From Condylostoma magnum (lineage: Eukaryota > Ciliophora > Heterotrichea > Heterotrichida > Condylostomatidae): 22,118 bases of DNA. The stretch lies in the NCBI GenBank assembly GCA_920105805.1, contig CAKKTI010000368.1:1-22118 (forward strand), given 5' to 3'. Below the pieces are notes generated by a model. That model worked only from the letters and a program-made list of their open reading frames with translations, was not told the origin of the DNA and searched no databases. How positions within the stretch are numbered: position 1 is the stretch's first letter; each line of letters opens with the position of its first letter. The translations under genes were made by a program, and so were the position numbers. This document shows positions 11,401 through 19,651 of this stretch, in pieces.

Positions 11401-14400
11401 AAAAAGGCGGAAGTATAGGCCCTTATTAATGATATTAATGAAAGACGTGAAATAGCAAGTGTACATGAGTAGGCTGCTACTAAGAAAAACGCGGAATTGG
11501 AAATACAGGAAGCTGAAATTACCCAGAAGTAAGAGCAGGCAGCTGAGGCATTAAAAGCAGCGGAGCCTGCTGTAGAAAGAGCAAAAGAAGCTTTGAGAAT
11601 TGACCCTCGTAAGCTTACTGAGGTAAAATCATATGCAAAGCCGCCAGATCCAGTGAAGGATACTTGTATGTGTATTTTAAAACTAAAACCATTCGGTAAT
11701 TAAACTCCTAATGATTCCGATGAGTGGACTGCTTGTAAGTAAATGCTCACCAATACTGATCTGCTAAACAGGCTAAAAGGGTACAGAGTAGAAAGTATTA
11801 AGCCTTAGATGTACAACGCTGTTAATAACTACTTTAAAAAGAAAGATTTTAATACACAGACAGTTTCATAGATCTCTGATGCTGCTGGAAGTTTACTTAC
11901 CTGGGTTGCGTGTATGAAGGAGTATTATGAAATATGGAGGGAGGTAGAGCCTCTGAGGAAGGAGTTAGATTTAGCCACGAAGCAGCTAGAGTAAGCTAGA
12001 AGTGAGTTAAAGGAAACTTAAGCTAAAATACAGCAACTTCAAAGTGAAATTGCAGAGTTGAATGCTAATTACGAGGAAAATGCGGCAGAGGAAAGGTTTT
12101 TATCTGACTAAGCTGCATAAATGGAGGCTAAATTGGACTTAGCAAGCAGACTTATATCAGGGCTTTCAAGTGAAAACAAGCGTTGGGGAGAGGAGTCCAA
12201 GCAATTAAGGATTGACAAGGAAAATCTGCTAGGTGATTGCTTATTAGCTGCTGGATTTTTGAGTTATACAGGGCCTTTTACCTTCGAGTTTAGGGAGAAT
12301 ATGATATACAATGACTGGTTTTAAGATCTTAAGGAAAAAACAGTTCCAATCTCTGATACTTTTAAAATTGATAATTTTCTAACTACACCGGTGGAATGTG
12401 CCAGATGGGCTAGTGAGGATCTACCTTAAGACGATCTTTCAATACAGAACGGTATATTGACTACACATGCCACACGATGGCCACTATGCATAGATCCGTA
12501 AGAATAGGCAGTTGCATGGATCAAAAAGAAGGAAAAGAGTATATTCTGTACAAGTTTCAACAATGCAAGTTATATAAAGGACTTAGAAGCTGCACTTAAA
12601 TTCGGAACTTCTTTCCTATTTGAGAACGTTGATGAGGAATTAGACCCTATGATTGACGGTGTATTGGAGAAAGCGTTTACTATAGAGGCCAGTTAGAAAT
12701 ATTTGAATTTAGCTGGAACTAAAGTAAGCTGTGATGATAAATTTAAACTGTTCTTGACTACTAAACTGGCTAATCCAAAATACACTCCGGAAGTAATGGG
12801 AAAAACGAGTATTATCAATTACACGGTTACTTTATAAGGACTAGCGGAATAATTGCTCAATGAAGTTGTTAAAAATGAGAGAAATGACTTAGAAGAAGCT
12901 AGACACAAGCTGGTTATGGAAATGAGTGAAAACCAGTCTAAAAGAAAGGATCTAGAGGAAAGTTTGCTCAACTAACTGAGTTCTTCTAAAGGAAACTTGA
13001 TAGATAACATGGAATTGGTTGCAACTTTAGAAGAGACTAAGACCAGATCAGTAGAAATCAGCAAAGCAATAGAAAATGCAGAGGTTACTAAAGCAGATAT
13101 TGACAAAGCCCGAAGTGCATATAAGCCAGCTTCTTTAAGAGGATCTATAATCTTCTTTGCAATGAGTGGATTATCTTAAATCTCAACAATGTACGAGTAT
13201 TCCTTAGGGAACTACTTAAGAGTGTTTATTTAGTCAATGAAGGAGGCAAGGCCTGATAATATGATAGTTACTAGAGTTAAAAACATAATAGAAAAGCTTA
13301 CAATGCTCGCTTATAATTACACCTGTCTAGGAATATTTGTAAAACATAAGCTCACTTTCTCACTTCATATGACTATTATGATCATGGAGTAAGACCATGA
13401 GATAAATTACGATGAGTATGATTTCTTCCTTAAGGGAAACACTTTATTAGAAGGTGCATAAATGAAGAATCCGTTTGACTGGTTGCCTGAGTAAGGGTGG
13501 AAGGATCTTGATAGATTAATCACACTTAATAATAGATTCAAGGAACTAAGGGAAAATATACTGCAAAATGCGCAGGATTGGAAGGAGTGGTATGACCTAG
13601 AAACACCTGAACGTTCACCCATACCCCAAGGCTACAATGATATAACACCTTTGCAACGATTATGCATAATCAAAGTTTTCAGGGTTGATAGAATATACAA
13701 TGCTGTAAAGAACTTTATTATAGAAAAGCACAAAAATGAGCATTTTGTGAACCCTCCTCCACCTGTGTATGATAAAATTTACCAATAGACTAATAACAAA
13801 TCACCAATTGTGTTTATTCTTTCACCTGGGGCTGACCCGGTTAGTGACGTGTCAAAACTAGCAGAGTAAAAAGGATTCCATGGAAACAAGTTTAAGACTC
13901 TTGCATTGGGATAAGGTATGGAAAAACTTGCTTAAGAGTATTTATTAAACGGTGCAGCCAGAGGATAGTGGATTATGCTTTAAAACTGTCATTTATTGGT
14001 AAAATGGCTAAAATCATTAGAAAAGGAATTAGAAGCAATGACTAAACCACATATTGATTTTAGACTTTGGCTAACTACTGAACCCACTGATGATTTTCCT
14101 TTGAGTATATTGCAGTAATCGTTAAAGATTGTTACAGAGCCTCCGGAAGGTCTTAAGGCTAATATGCGTTCTATATTTACTAGATTAACTGATGAGGACT
14201 TAGATCAGTGTCCTCATGAAGCCTTTAAACCTCTTGTGTATGTACTGAGTTTCTTCCATGCAATAGTGTAAGATAGGAGAAAATACAACAAAATGGGTTG
14301 GAATGTGCTATATGATTTCAATGATTCTGATTTTACTATAAGTTTAAAGCTATTAGAAATGTACTTGACTAAGGCTCATAATGAAAAGGATGAAAATATC

Positions 14401-15588
14401 CCTTGGAATTCTTTAAAATATTTAATAGGACATGCTATGTACGGTGGAAGAGTTACAGATGATTATGACAGACGAGCCTTGATTACTTACTTGGATGAAT
14501 ATATGGGAGATTTCTTGTTTGATACCAATCAGCCTTTCTTCTTCTCTAAATCTGGACATGAGTATACAGTACCAACTGAGGGTAGTATTGATAATTTTAT
14601 GGCTTCTGTTAATAGTCTTCCAGGTATCAACTCACCTGAGGTATTTGGACTTCATCCCAATGCTGAAATTGGTTACTTTACAAATGCAAGTAAGGATCTA
14701 TGGGTCAATTTACTTCTTATGAGTGCATAGAGTGGTAGTGGTGGTGGTACTAATAAAGATGAATACCTCCAAGCAGTAATTGAAGATCTTTAACAAAAGG
14801 TGCCTGAATTATACGATGTTCCAAGTATAAGAAAGGAATTCGGAGATAGTATGAAACCAACTCAAGTAGTTCTAGTACAAGAAATAGAGCGTTACAACAA
14901 ACTAATAAGTGATATGAGTTCTTCCTTATTCAACCTCCTACGTGCTTTAAAAGGAGAAATAGGTATGAGCAGCGACTTGGATTAGCTTTCCTTCTCCCTA
15001 ATGAACGGTTTTATTCCTCCAGGTTGGCGTAAACTGTCACCTCCAACTCAAAAGCCCTTAGGGTCCTGGATGGAGTTCTTTACTAAAAGAGACTAGCAGT
15101 ACAGACGATGGTTAAATGACGGTGAGCCTGCAGTTATTTGGCTTAGTGGGTTCCATATACCAGAAAGTTACCTCACAGCTATAGTGCAAACTGCGTGTAG
15201 ACAAAAAGGAATGGATTTAGACAAGGCCTCACTTACTACAATGATTACTAAGAGCAGGGATCCCAAGAGTATAAGTTAACGACCTGAAGAGGGATGCTAT
15301 ATACAAGGAGTTTATCTAGAAGGGGCTGACTGGGATGATGAAATGGGATGCTTAATTAAACAGTCTCCTAAGAAACTAATAACAGAAATGCCTATTATAT
15401 ACGTACAGCCTAAGGAGACAAGCAGGATGAAACTTAGAGGAACACTAAAAACACCCGTTTATATCACACAGGAAAGGAATAATGTATCAGGAAATGGAAT
15501 TATATTCGATGCACATGTTCCTACTGAAGATCATCAGAGCCACTGGATACTGCAAAGTGTTGCACTAGTTTTAAACGTAGACTTTTGA
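2488..15588 (+). CDS. DNAH10: Axonemal inner-arm dynein heavy chain, DNAH10 type (I1/f beta chain)
   Basis: A single 4366-codon frame runs from ATG 2488 to TGA 15586-15588. It has the full dynein heavy-chain plan: N-terminal tail (1 to about 1150); linker with [17 protein letters not shown] near 1360; AAA1 with P-loop GPAGTGKT at 1717-1724 and Walker B CFDEFNR near 1769; AAA2 GPTGGGKST at 2004-2012; AAA3 GESGTAKS at 2347-2354 with Walker [13 protein letters not shown]4 GVGGSGKQ at 2699-2706; a stalk coiled coil (about 2930-3235) with the microtubule-binding domain at about 3050-3150; then AAA5, AAA6 and the C-terminal domain ending [15 protein letters not shown]. Runs such as [28 protein letters not shown] and YLEGADWD, and the exact C-terminal end, match DNAH10, the beta chain of the two-headed I1/f inner arm. 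Human DNAH10 is about 4470 residues. The protein is an ATP-driven microtubule motor of the axoneme. TGA encodes Trp at residues 113, 1164 and 1361, yet TGA also ends the gene. No intron is evident. Confidence 0.95.
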
Positions 15589-15610
15589 TAGTAATTTAGA
15601 TTTAAGTAAA
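15589..15610 (+). terminator. 3' stop cluster of DNAH10 and spacer to next gene
   Basis: After the dynein TGA come in-frame TAG and TAA (15589-15594), then TTTAGATTTAAG, and the next ATG lies at 15611. The 22-base spacer must hold the 3' UTR and the next 5' UTR unless the transcripts overlap. The same TAGTAAT...TTTAGATT pattern follows the NDUFA8-like and EF-hand genes. Confidence 0.5.
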
Positions 15611-16423
15611 ATGGAGTTGGATACTATCTTTGTAGAGGAGTAGATCTAGAGGTAGATGATATAAGATAATATACCGTTACATATTAAGAGGATTGTTGTT
15701 AGATTTGAACCGTAGATTTAAGTAAGTTAAAGTGAAATTTAAAGTATTTTTAGTCAGTTTGGAGAAATAGTGACCATAGAATTTAGTAGTAATCGGACCT
15801 TTTTAGAGTACTAAATGCCTACATAGGCTTATTTAGCTTATAGTACATTGAATAATTATTTTGTATAGGAAATGAACACAACTATCATTATCAGTTGAGA
15901 CTATGAATAAATTGAAAATGTACTAGATTAAATTATTACTTGTACTGATACATATTGACCTATACATATTCCTCATTTCGAAGACTTTTAATAGGCTTAG
16001 CCTCCAAGTCCGTTAAAATATATATGTGAGTACTAATTACAAAGTAAAATACACAATGATTTTAATCTAATTCCAAAAGTTATGGGCTCAAAGGGCTGTA
16101 ATATAAGGAAAATTATCGATTAAGTTGCTAGGAATTGGCGTATACAAGAAAAACCCTGAAATTTGATAAAAATAGAAATAAAGAAAGATCAGAGTAAAAT
16201 TATAATAAGTTCCAGATATTTAGACCTGTACTAAAAATCCCTACTATTAATACAAGACCTGATTCACTCAGTCTTTGAGGAATACAAACGATTTTGCTAT
16301 ATATTTGAAATCCAACCCCCAGATCTTCATATTTCAAGACAAGAACAGATAATAAACAGAGCGAAGGCTATTTAAAAGGGAATTTTTACAGGAAATTGGT
16401 ATGCTTTAGATAATAGAAAATAA
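15611..16423 (+). CDS. RNA-binding protein with RRM-like and KH domains
   Basis: ATG 15611 (AAAATGG) opens 270 codons ending at TAA 16421-16423. Residues about 24-96 look like an RNA-recognition motif: a beta-1-like KRIVVRF, helix SEIQSIFSQFGEI, then RTFLEYQ and an A..A...LN helix, closing with TTIIISW. Residues about 147-220 resemble a KH domain, with the signature GSKG at 159-162 inside PKVMGSKGCNIRKIIDQVA, followed by strand LIKIEI and IIISSR. Three TGA codons read as Trp (residues 96, 116, 183), the first at the conserved end of the RRM fold. The protein should bind RNA; its target is unknown and I cannot assign an ortholog. No in-frame TGA is available until about 112 codons into the next gene, so TAA is the likely stop. 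The next ATG starts two bases after it. Confidence 0.8.
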
Positions 16424-16425
16424 AA

Positions 16426-16866
16426 ATGGTTTTTAAAGCTCCCCGCATTATTCCTTCTGAAAAAGAACCTGAGATTAACCTTCCTTCAGAAATATAAGAA
16501 GAAGACGCAATTCCTAATGAAGAAGAGCTAAGATACTTAGGAAACGCTTGGAATTACTGCAATTTTTACCATAAAGAGTTGGATGATTGTGTTTCTTAAA
16601 AGAGGAAGGAAGGAGAAAGCTTTATATTCAAAGCTTGTAGAAATGATGTTGAGAATTTACATCACTGTTATAACTGGAGAGAACCAACTGATTTTAAGTA
16701 TAACAAAGCTTTTTAGGAGGAGACAAAGCCGTGTTTGCTGTAAAGGGATAAGTTCCTGAAATGCTATATGGTGTAGGGGGAGGCATGGAATCAGTGCGGG
16801 CAGTTATGGGTAGAGCTTTATCGCTGTTAATTCAGAAAGCAGCCTAAAGCGTTTAGATTTAACTAG
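16426..16866 (+). CDS. NDUFA8: Quadruple CX9C protein, NDUFA8-like complex I subunit
   Basis: ATG 16426 (AAAATGG) opens 146 codons ending at TAG 16864-16866, with TAA directly after. The protein has exactly eight cysteines, at 45/55, 71/81, 103/113 and 124/134: four consecutive CX9C pairs, i.e. two twin-CX9C (CHCH) domains. This quadruple CX9C plan and the size are characteristic of NDUFA8 (PGIV/39-kDa-arm accessory class) of mitochondrial complex I. Such proteins have no cleaved presequence and are folded in the intermembrane space by Mia40-dependent disulfide formation; no presequence is seen here either. The N-terminal 40 residues are Pro/Glu-rich. Another CHCH-family protein remains possible because the sequence between the cysteines is divergent. 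Its start is only two bases after the stop of the RRM/KH gene. Confidence 0.68.
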
Positions 16867-17006
16867 TAATTTTAGATTAATTTGGTATACGAAATATTGG
16901 TTGTAAAGTGTTGTATGTTAGTACTGATAGCCTGTAATTATTGTGGGTATTTAGTTATACTGAAATTAGTAGTTTTTGCATATAGAAGTGCAAATAAAAT
17001 AAAAAA
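16867..17006 (+). other. Intergenic spacer between NDUFA8-like and p32 genes
   Basis: This 140-base spacer begins with a second stop TAA and TTTTAGATTAATTTGG, which resembles the 3' motif seen after the dynein and EF-hand genes. It then has AT-rich sequence and an A-run just before the p32 ATG. It presumably holds the 3' UTR of one gene and the promoter of the next. No RNA gene is recognised. Confidence 0.5.
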
Positions 17007-17630
17007 ATGTTTGCGTACAGAGCTATAGGGAACATTAGTCGTCGCTGTTTTTCTTCAAGATTGATAAATACATTGTCATCTGAATTGGACTATGAGAGGG
17101 AGAACTATGCAATCAATCAAACCCTATAGTAATTCTTACGTAAAAACAATTATGAAATTGTTGATTAACCTAATAATCTAGAAGTGCAGCTTAAAAGATA
17201 CCATAATGGATTTGATGTTAGTATATTATTCCAGGCTCGAAGTTCCGAGGAGTTTCAGGAGGACATGAATGAAGACGAGGAGGAATACAATGATCCTTTG
17301 TTTTTCAGTGTTGTGATCTAGAAGCCTAAGACTAAAAAAGCTGTGGTGTATGATTGCCATTTTGAGCAGAATGAGTTATAAGTACAGAACGTTACTCATG
17401 TTGATGACTATAAGGAAAGCACTATTGATGAATTAACTGTAAACACATAAATATACAAAGGGCCTGAGTTTGCATCTTTAGATGACAAGTTATAAATGGC
17501 TATTAATGAGCATTTAAGGTCATTTTAGATTGATGGTGAATTAGCAGGCTTTTTAGAGGATTATGCATTTGATAAAGAACAGAGACTTTATATGTCCTGG
17601 CTTCAAGATTTTAAAGACTTTCTAAGTTAG
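17007..17630 (+). CDS. Mitochondrial p32/MAM33 family protein (mitochondrial glycoprotein family)
   Basis: ATG 17007 follows an A-run, and the frame ends after 207 codons at TAG 17628-17630, with TAA at 17634-17636. The first 25 residues (MFAYRAIGNISRRCFSSRLI) form an Arg/Ser-rich, acid-free mitochondrial targeting presequence. The body has the p32/MAM33 pattern: an acidic loop (EFQEDMNEDEEEYNDPLFFSVVIQ), a strand AVVYDCHFEQ, the segment YKGPEFASLDDKLQMAINEHL, and the closing helix DKEQRLYMSWLQDFKDFL. The family (human C1QBP, yeast Mam33) forms doughnut-shaped acidic trimers in the mitochondrial matrix and is linked to mitochondrial translation and respiratory function. Length compares with about 210 residues for mature p32. 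TAA/TAG read as Gln throughout. Confidence 0.85.
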
Positions 17631-17662
17631 ATTTAATTACAGTTTCCATAATTTATCTCAAA
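17631..17662 (+). other. Spacer between p32 and RSPH1-like genes
   Basis: These 32 bases separate the p32 TAG from the next ATG. They begin ATTTAATTACAG and end CTCAAAATGG across the start. This is one of several very short same-strand spacers. Confidence 0.5.
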
Positions 17663-18277
17663 ATGGCAGACGAGGATCTTGGAGAATACACCATAACGCT
17701 AGAAGACGGTACTACACAGTCTTCAAGTCGCCACTACACAGGAAAAGCAACAGCAACTTATCCCAACGGGGAAATATACGAAGGTGACTTTGTGGAAGGC
17801 ATTAGATAAGGTAAAGGCAAGTACTCATTTAGTAACGGAGACGTTTATGAAGGGGATTTTCACTAAAACAAGCAGCATGGAATAGGGAAAATCGTGTATA
17901 ATGAAAAAGGAGAGTACTACGGGTATTTTTATAACGGTAAACGTTAGGGAGAAGGTGTTTATAAGTATTTGAATGGAGACATTTATAGTGGGTAATGGCG
18001 GGATGGTAAAAAGGAAGGAAAAGGAACTTATGTTGTCAAGGAAAGTGGAGTTAAACTAAAGGGAAACTGGGCTGAAGGGAAGATTTTTAAGGGATAATGG
18101 CTGTTTCCCAATGGAACTTATTTTGAGGGTAATTTTGATAATAATATGCCGAAAGGAGAAGGGTTCTGGGAGTTTTGCAATGGAAATACCTCTTATGGAA
18201 TGTATACTCAGACCTTAAGACCTGGGGAAGAAGTAGATAAACCTGTTATAAGTTTAAGTTGGGCTACTAAGGCTTAA
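17663..18277 (+). CDS. RSPH1: MORN-repeat protein, radial spoke head 1-like
   Basis: ATG 17663 (AAAATGG) opens 204 codons ending at TAA 18275-18277, with TAG next. Five MORN repeats are visible: at about 39-61 (YEGDFVEGIRQGKGKYSF), 62-84, 86-107, 108-130, and a last one near 156-178 (YFEGNFDNNMPKGEGFW). A less regular stretch, KGNWAEGKIFKGQW, precedes the last repeat. The order of repeats, the acidic MADEDLGEY start and the SYGMY end of the last repeat resemble radial spoke head protein 1, which sits in the spoke head and helps transmit signals from the central pair to the dynein arms. MORN proteins are numerous in ciliates, so another axonemal or cortical MORN protein is possible. In-frame TAA/TAG fall at the Gln of RQGKG, HQNKQHG and KRQGEG. 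It converges on PSMB4. Confidence 0.72.
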
Positions 18278-18280
18278 TAG

Positions 18281-18337
18281 TTAGTTTTAAATTAGATGTT
18301 TTTGTTATGTACTAGTAAGGAGTGTAATTATATGGAT
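18281..18337. other. Convergent 3'-3' spacer (RSPH1-like / PSMB4)
   Basis: This 57-base AT-rich stretch lies between the TAA-TAG of the MORN gene and the TGA-TAA of the proteasome gene, so each gene carries two tandem stops facing this spacer. No clear hairpin is seen. Confidence 0.5.
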
Positions 18338-18340
18338 TTA

Positions 18341-19051
18341 TCAATGAATCTTACTACCTAACTAAGCATAAATGGGGTTAAGCGGATATGATCTAAAGCC
18401 TTCTGAACTCCAATCAGTATGTAGAATTACAGGCTCTTCAAATTCTACTCCCTCTTAAGTCACCTTAGCAAATTAAACCCTGTCACTGCACCTTGAGTCT
18501 CTATACCAACAGTTCTTCATACATATTTCTACCAAACTTCTAGCTTCTTACTCAGTTAAATTAGGTCTCCAATTTTCCAATAAAACAGGTTTTGCAATAT
18601 GATTAGCAAATGCTGATGTTGCAAAATTACCTTCAACTAATGTACCGTATAAGTCTACACTGGAGAGATATGTTTCATTCCCTTTGAATCCACCTACTAC
18701 TATAGTGTTATATAAGGGATTTACCTTTCGGCGCCTTTAATTCATCACTGAGGATAAATAATTAGCATATTGACTAGAATTATACTGTATATTGTCGTGT
18801 TGGATCCAGTCATCTGTTTCCTTTTCTCGTAAAAACCTGACAATTTCTTGGAAATCGGAGTATTCACCACTAGCTCCTATAAGAGTATGGGAACCTACTG
18901 CTGACATTCTGTGAATGTTCTTATAACGGGCCATTGATCCATAGGAAGCTAGAGTGTCAGTGCACATAAGGATTCCTTGATCGTATTTTACAGCTACTAC
19001 TGAAGCTCCTTGGACTATAGGTTATATTGTTCTGGTAGAAATGTCCTCCAT
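18341..19051 (-). CDS. PSMB4: 20S proteasome subunit beta-7 (PSMB4 type)
   Basis: On the minus strand, ATG 19051-19049 opens 236 codons to TGA 18343-18341 (TAA follows). An alternative end is TAG 18364-18362 at codon 230. The protein matches PSMB4: QGASVVAVKYDQGILMCTD, then TLASYGSMARYKNIHRM, GASGEYSDFQ, RRRKVNPLYNTIVVGGF, DLYGTLVEGNFATSAFANHI, and an EARSLVEICMKN...YRDSR helix. The lysine in VAVKY and the SYGS segment are family hallmarks. This subunit of the 20S core has no catalytic N-terminal Thr and helps join the two half-proteasomes during assembly. Five or more in-frame TAA/TAG read as Gln. It is divergent from the EF-hand gene across a 312-base region. Confidence 0.93.
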
Positions 19052-19363
19052 TATATTAATTTAAGTGGGAATGAGAAAGTTGGTTTTGTATCAAATAAAG
19101 GAAAAATGTTTATATTAGGTTATTATCAAAAAGTATATTTATATAAGAGATTTTTGTTTTAGGTGAAAGAGTATAAATCTACCATACTTTGATTTGAAGT
19201 TATGATAATTTGTTAATATGATCAAAAATTAAATTATAATTCTGAGTGTCAAGTCTTGAAGAAAATGCATAAAGATAATTTATAGATTATCAAATACTTT
19301 TGCAAGCCTCTTATAATTATCACATTGATGATTTCCTTTAAATTAGTCAAAATAATAATAAAC
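19052..19363. promoter_or_regulatory. Divergent intergenic region (PSMB4 / EF-hand gene)
   Basis: This is a 312-base AT-rich region between divergent start codons, presumably with both promoters. I see short T- and A-runs and TATATTTATATAAG near 19133-19146 that could act as a TATA-like element, but nothing decisive. No gene is recognised within it. Confidence 0.45.
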
Positions 19364-19648
19364 ATGTCCGAAACCCAATAAATTCTCAACAACGAGGAGC
19401 AATTGAGCATCGCTGTAAAAGCTGTATTTGACTAAATCGATGCTGACTAATCCGGTTATATTGATTAATCAGAATTGGGCAATGCAATGAGAATGATAAC
19501 TGGGCAGGGCGAAGGCAGTCCTGAAGCTCCCACTGCTAGAGACATTGAAGCAGTTTACAAGGAGCTTGATACCAACCAAGACGGAAAGATCTCAATAGAT
19601 GAATTCAAGGCTTTTGTAGTTGAAATCTTAAAGTCCATTGATGTTTAG
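19364..19648 (+). CDS. Small two-EF-hand calcium-binding protein
   Basis: ATG 19364 opens 94 codons ending at TAG 19646-19648, with TAA next. Two canonical 12-residue EF-hand loops are present: DADQSGYIDQSE at 26-37 and DTNQDGKISIDE at 69-80. Both have Asp at position 1, Gly at 6 and Glu at 12, so both should bind calcium. A flexible Gly/Pro-rich linker (GQGEGSPEAP) joins them. The protein has the size of S100/calbindin-like or half-calmodulin proteins. The target is unknown. TAA reads as Gln at four or more places, including position 4 of the first loop, which fixes the code independently. No in-frame TGA follows for about 29 codons, so TAG/TAA must end it. The downstream TTTTAGATTTAA matches the motif after the dynein stop. 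Confidence 0.9.
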
Positions 19649-19651
19649 TAA

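Noticed and set aside
2488-15588. Dynein pseudogene broken by many stop codons
   Set aside because: All the apparent stops are TAA/TAG at Gln or TGA at Trp positions of an otherwise perfect, single-frame dynein; the same pattern occurs in every neighbouring gene. It is a code effect, not decay.
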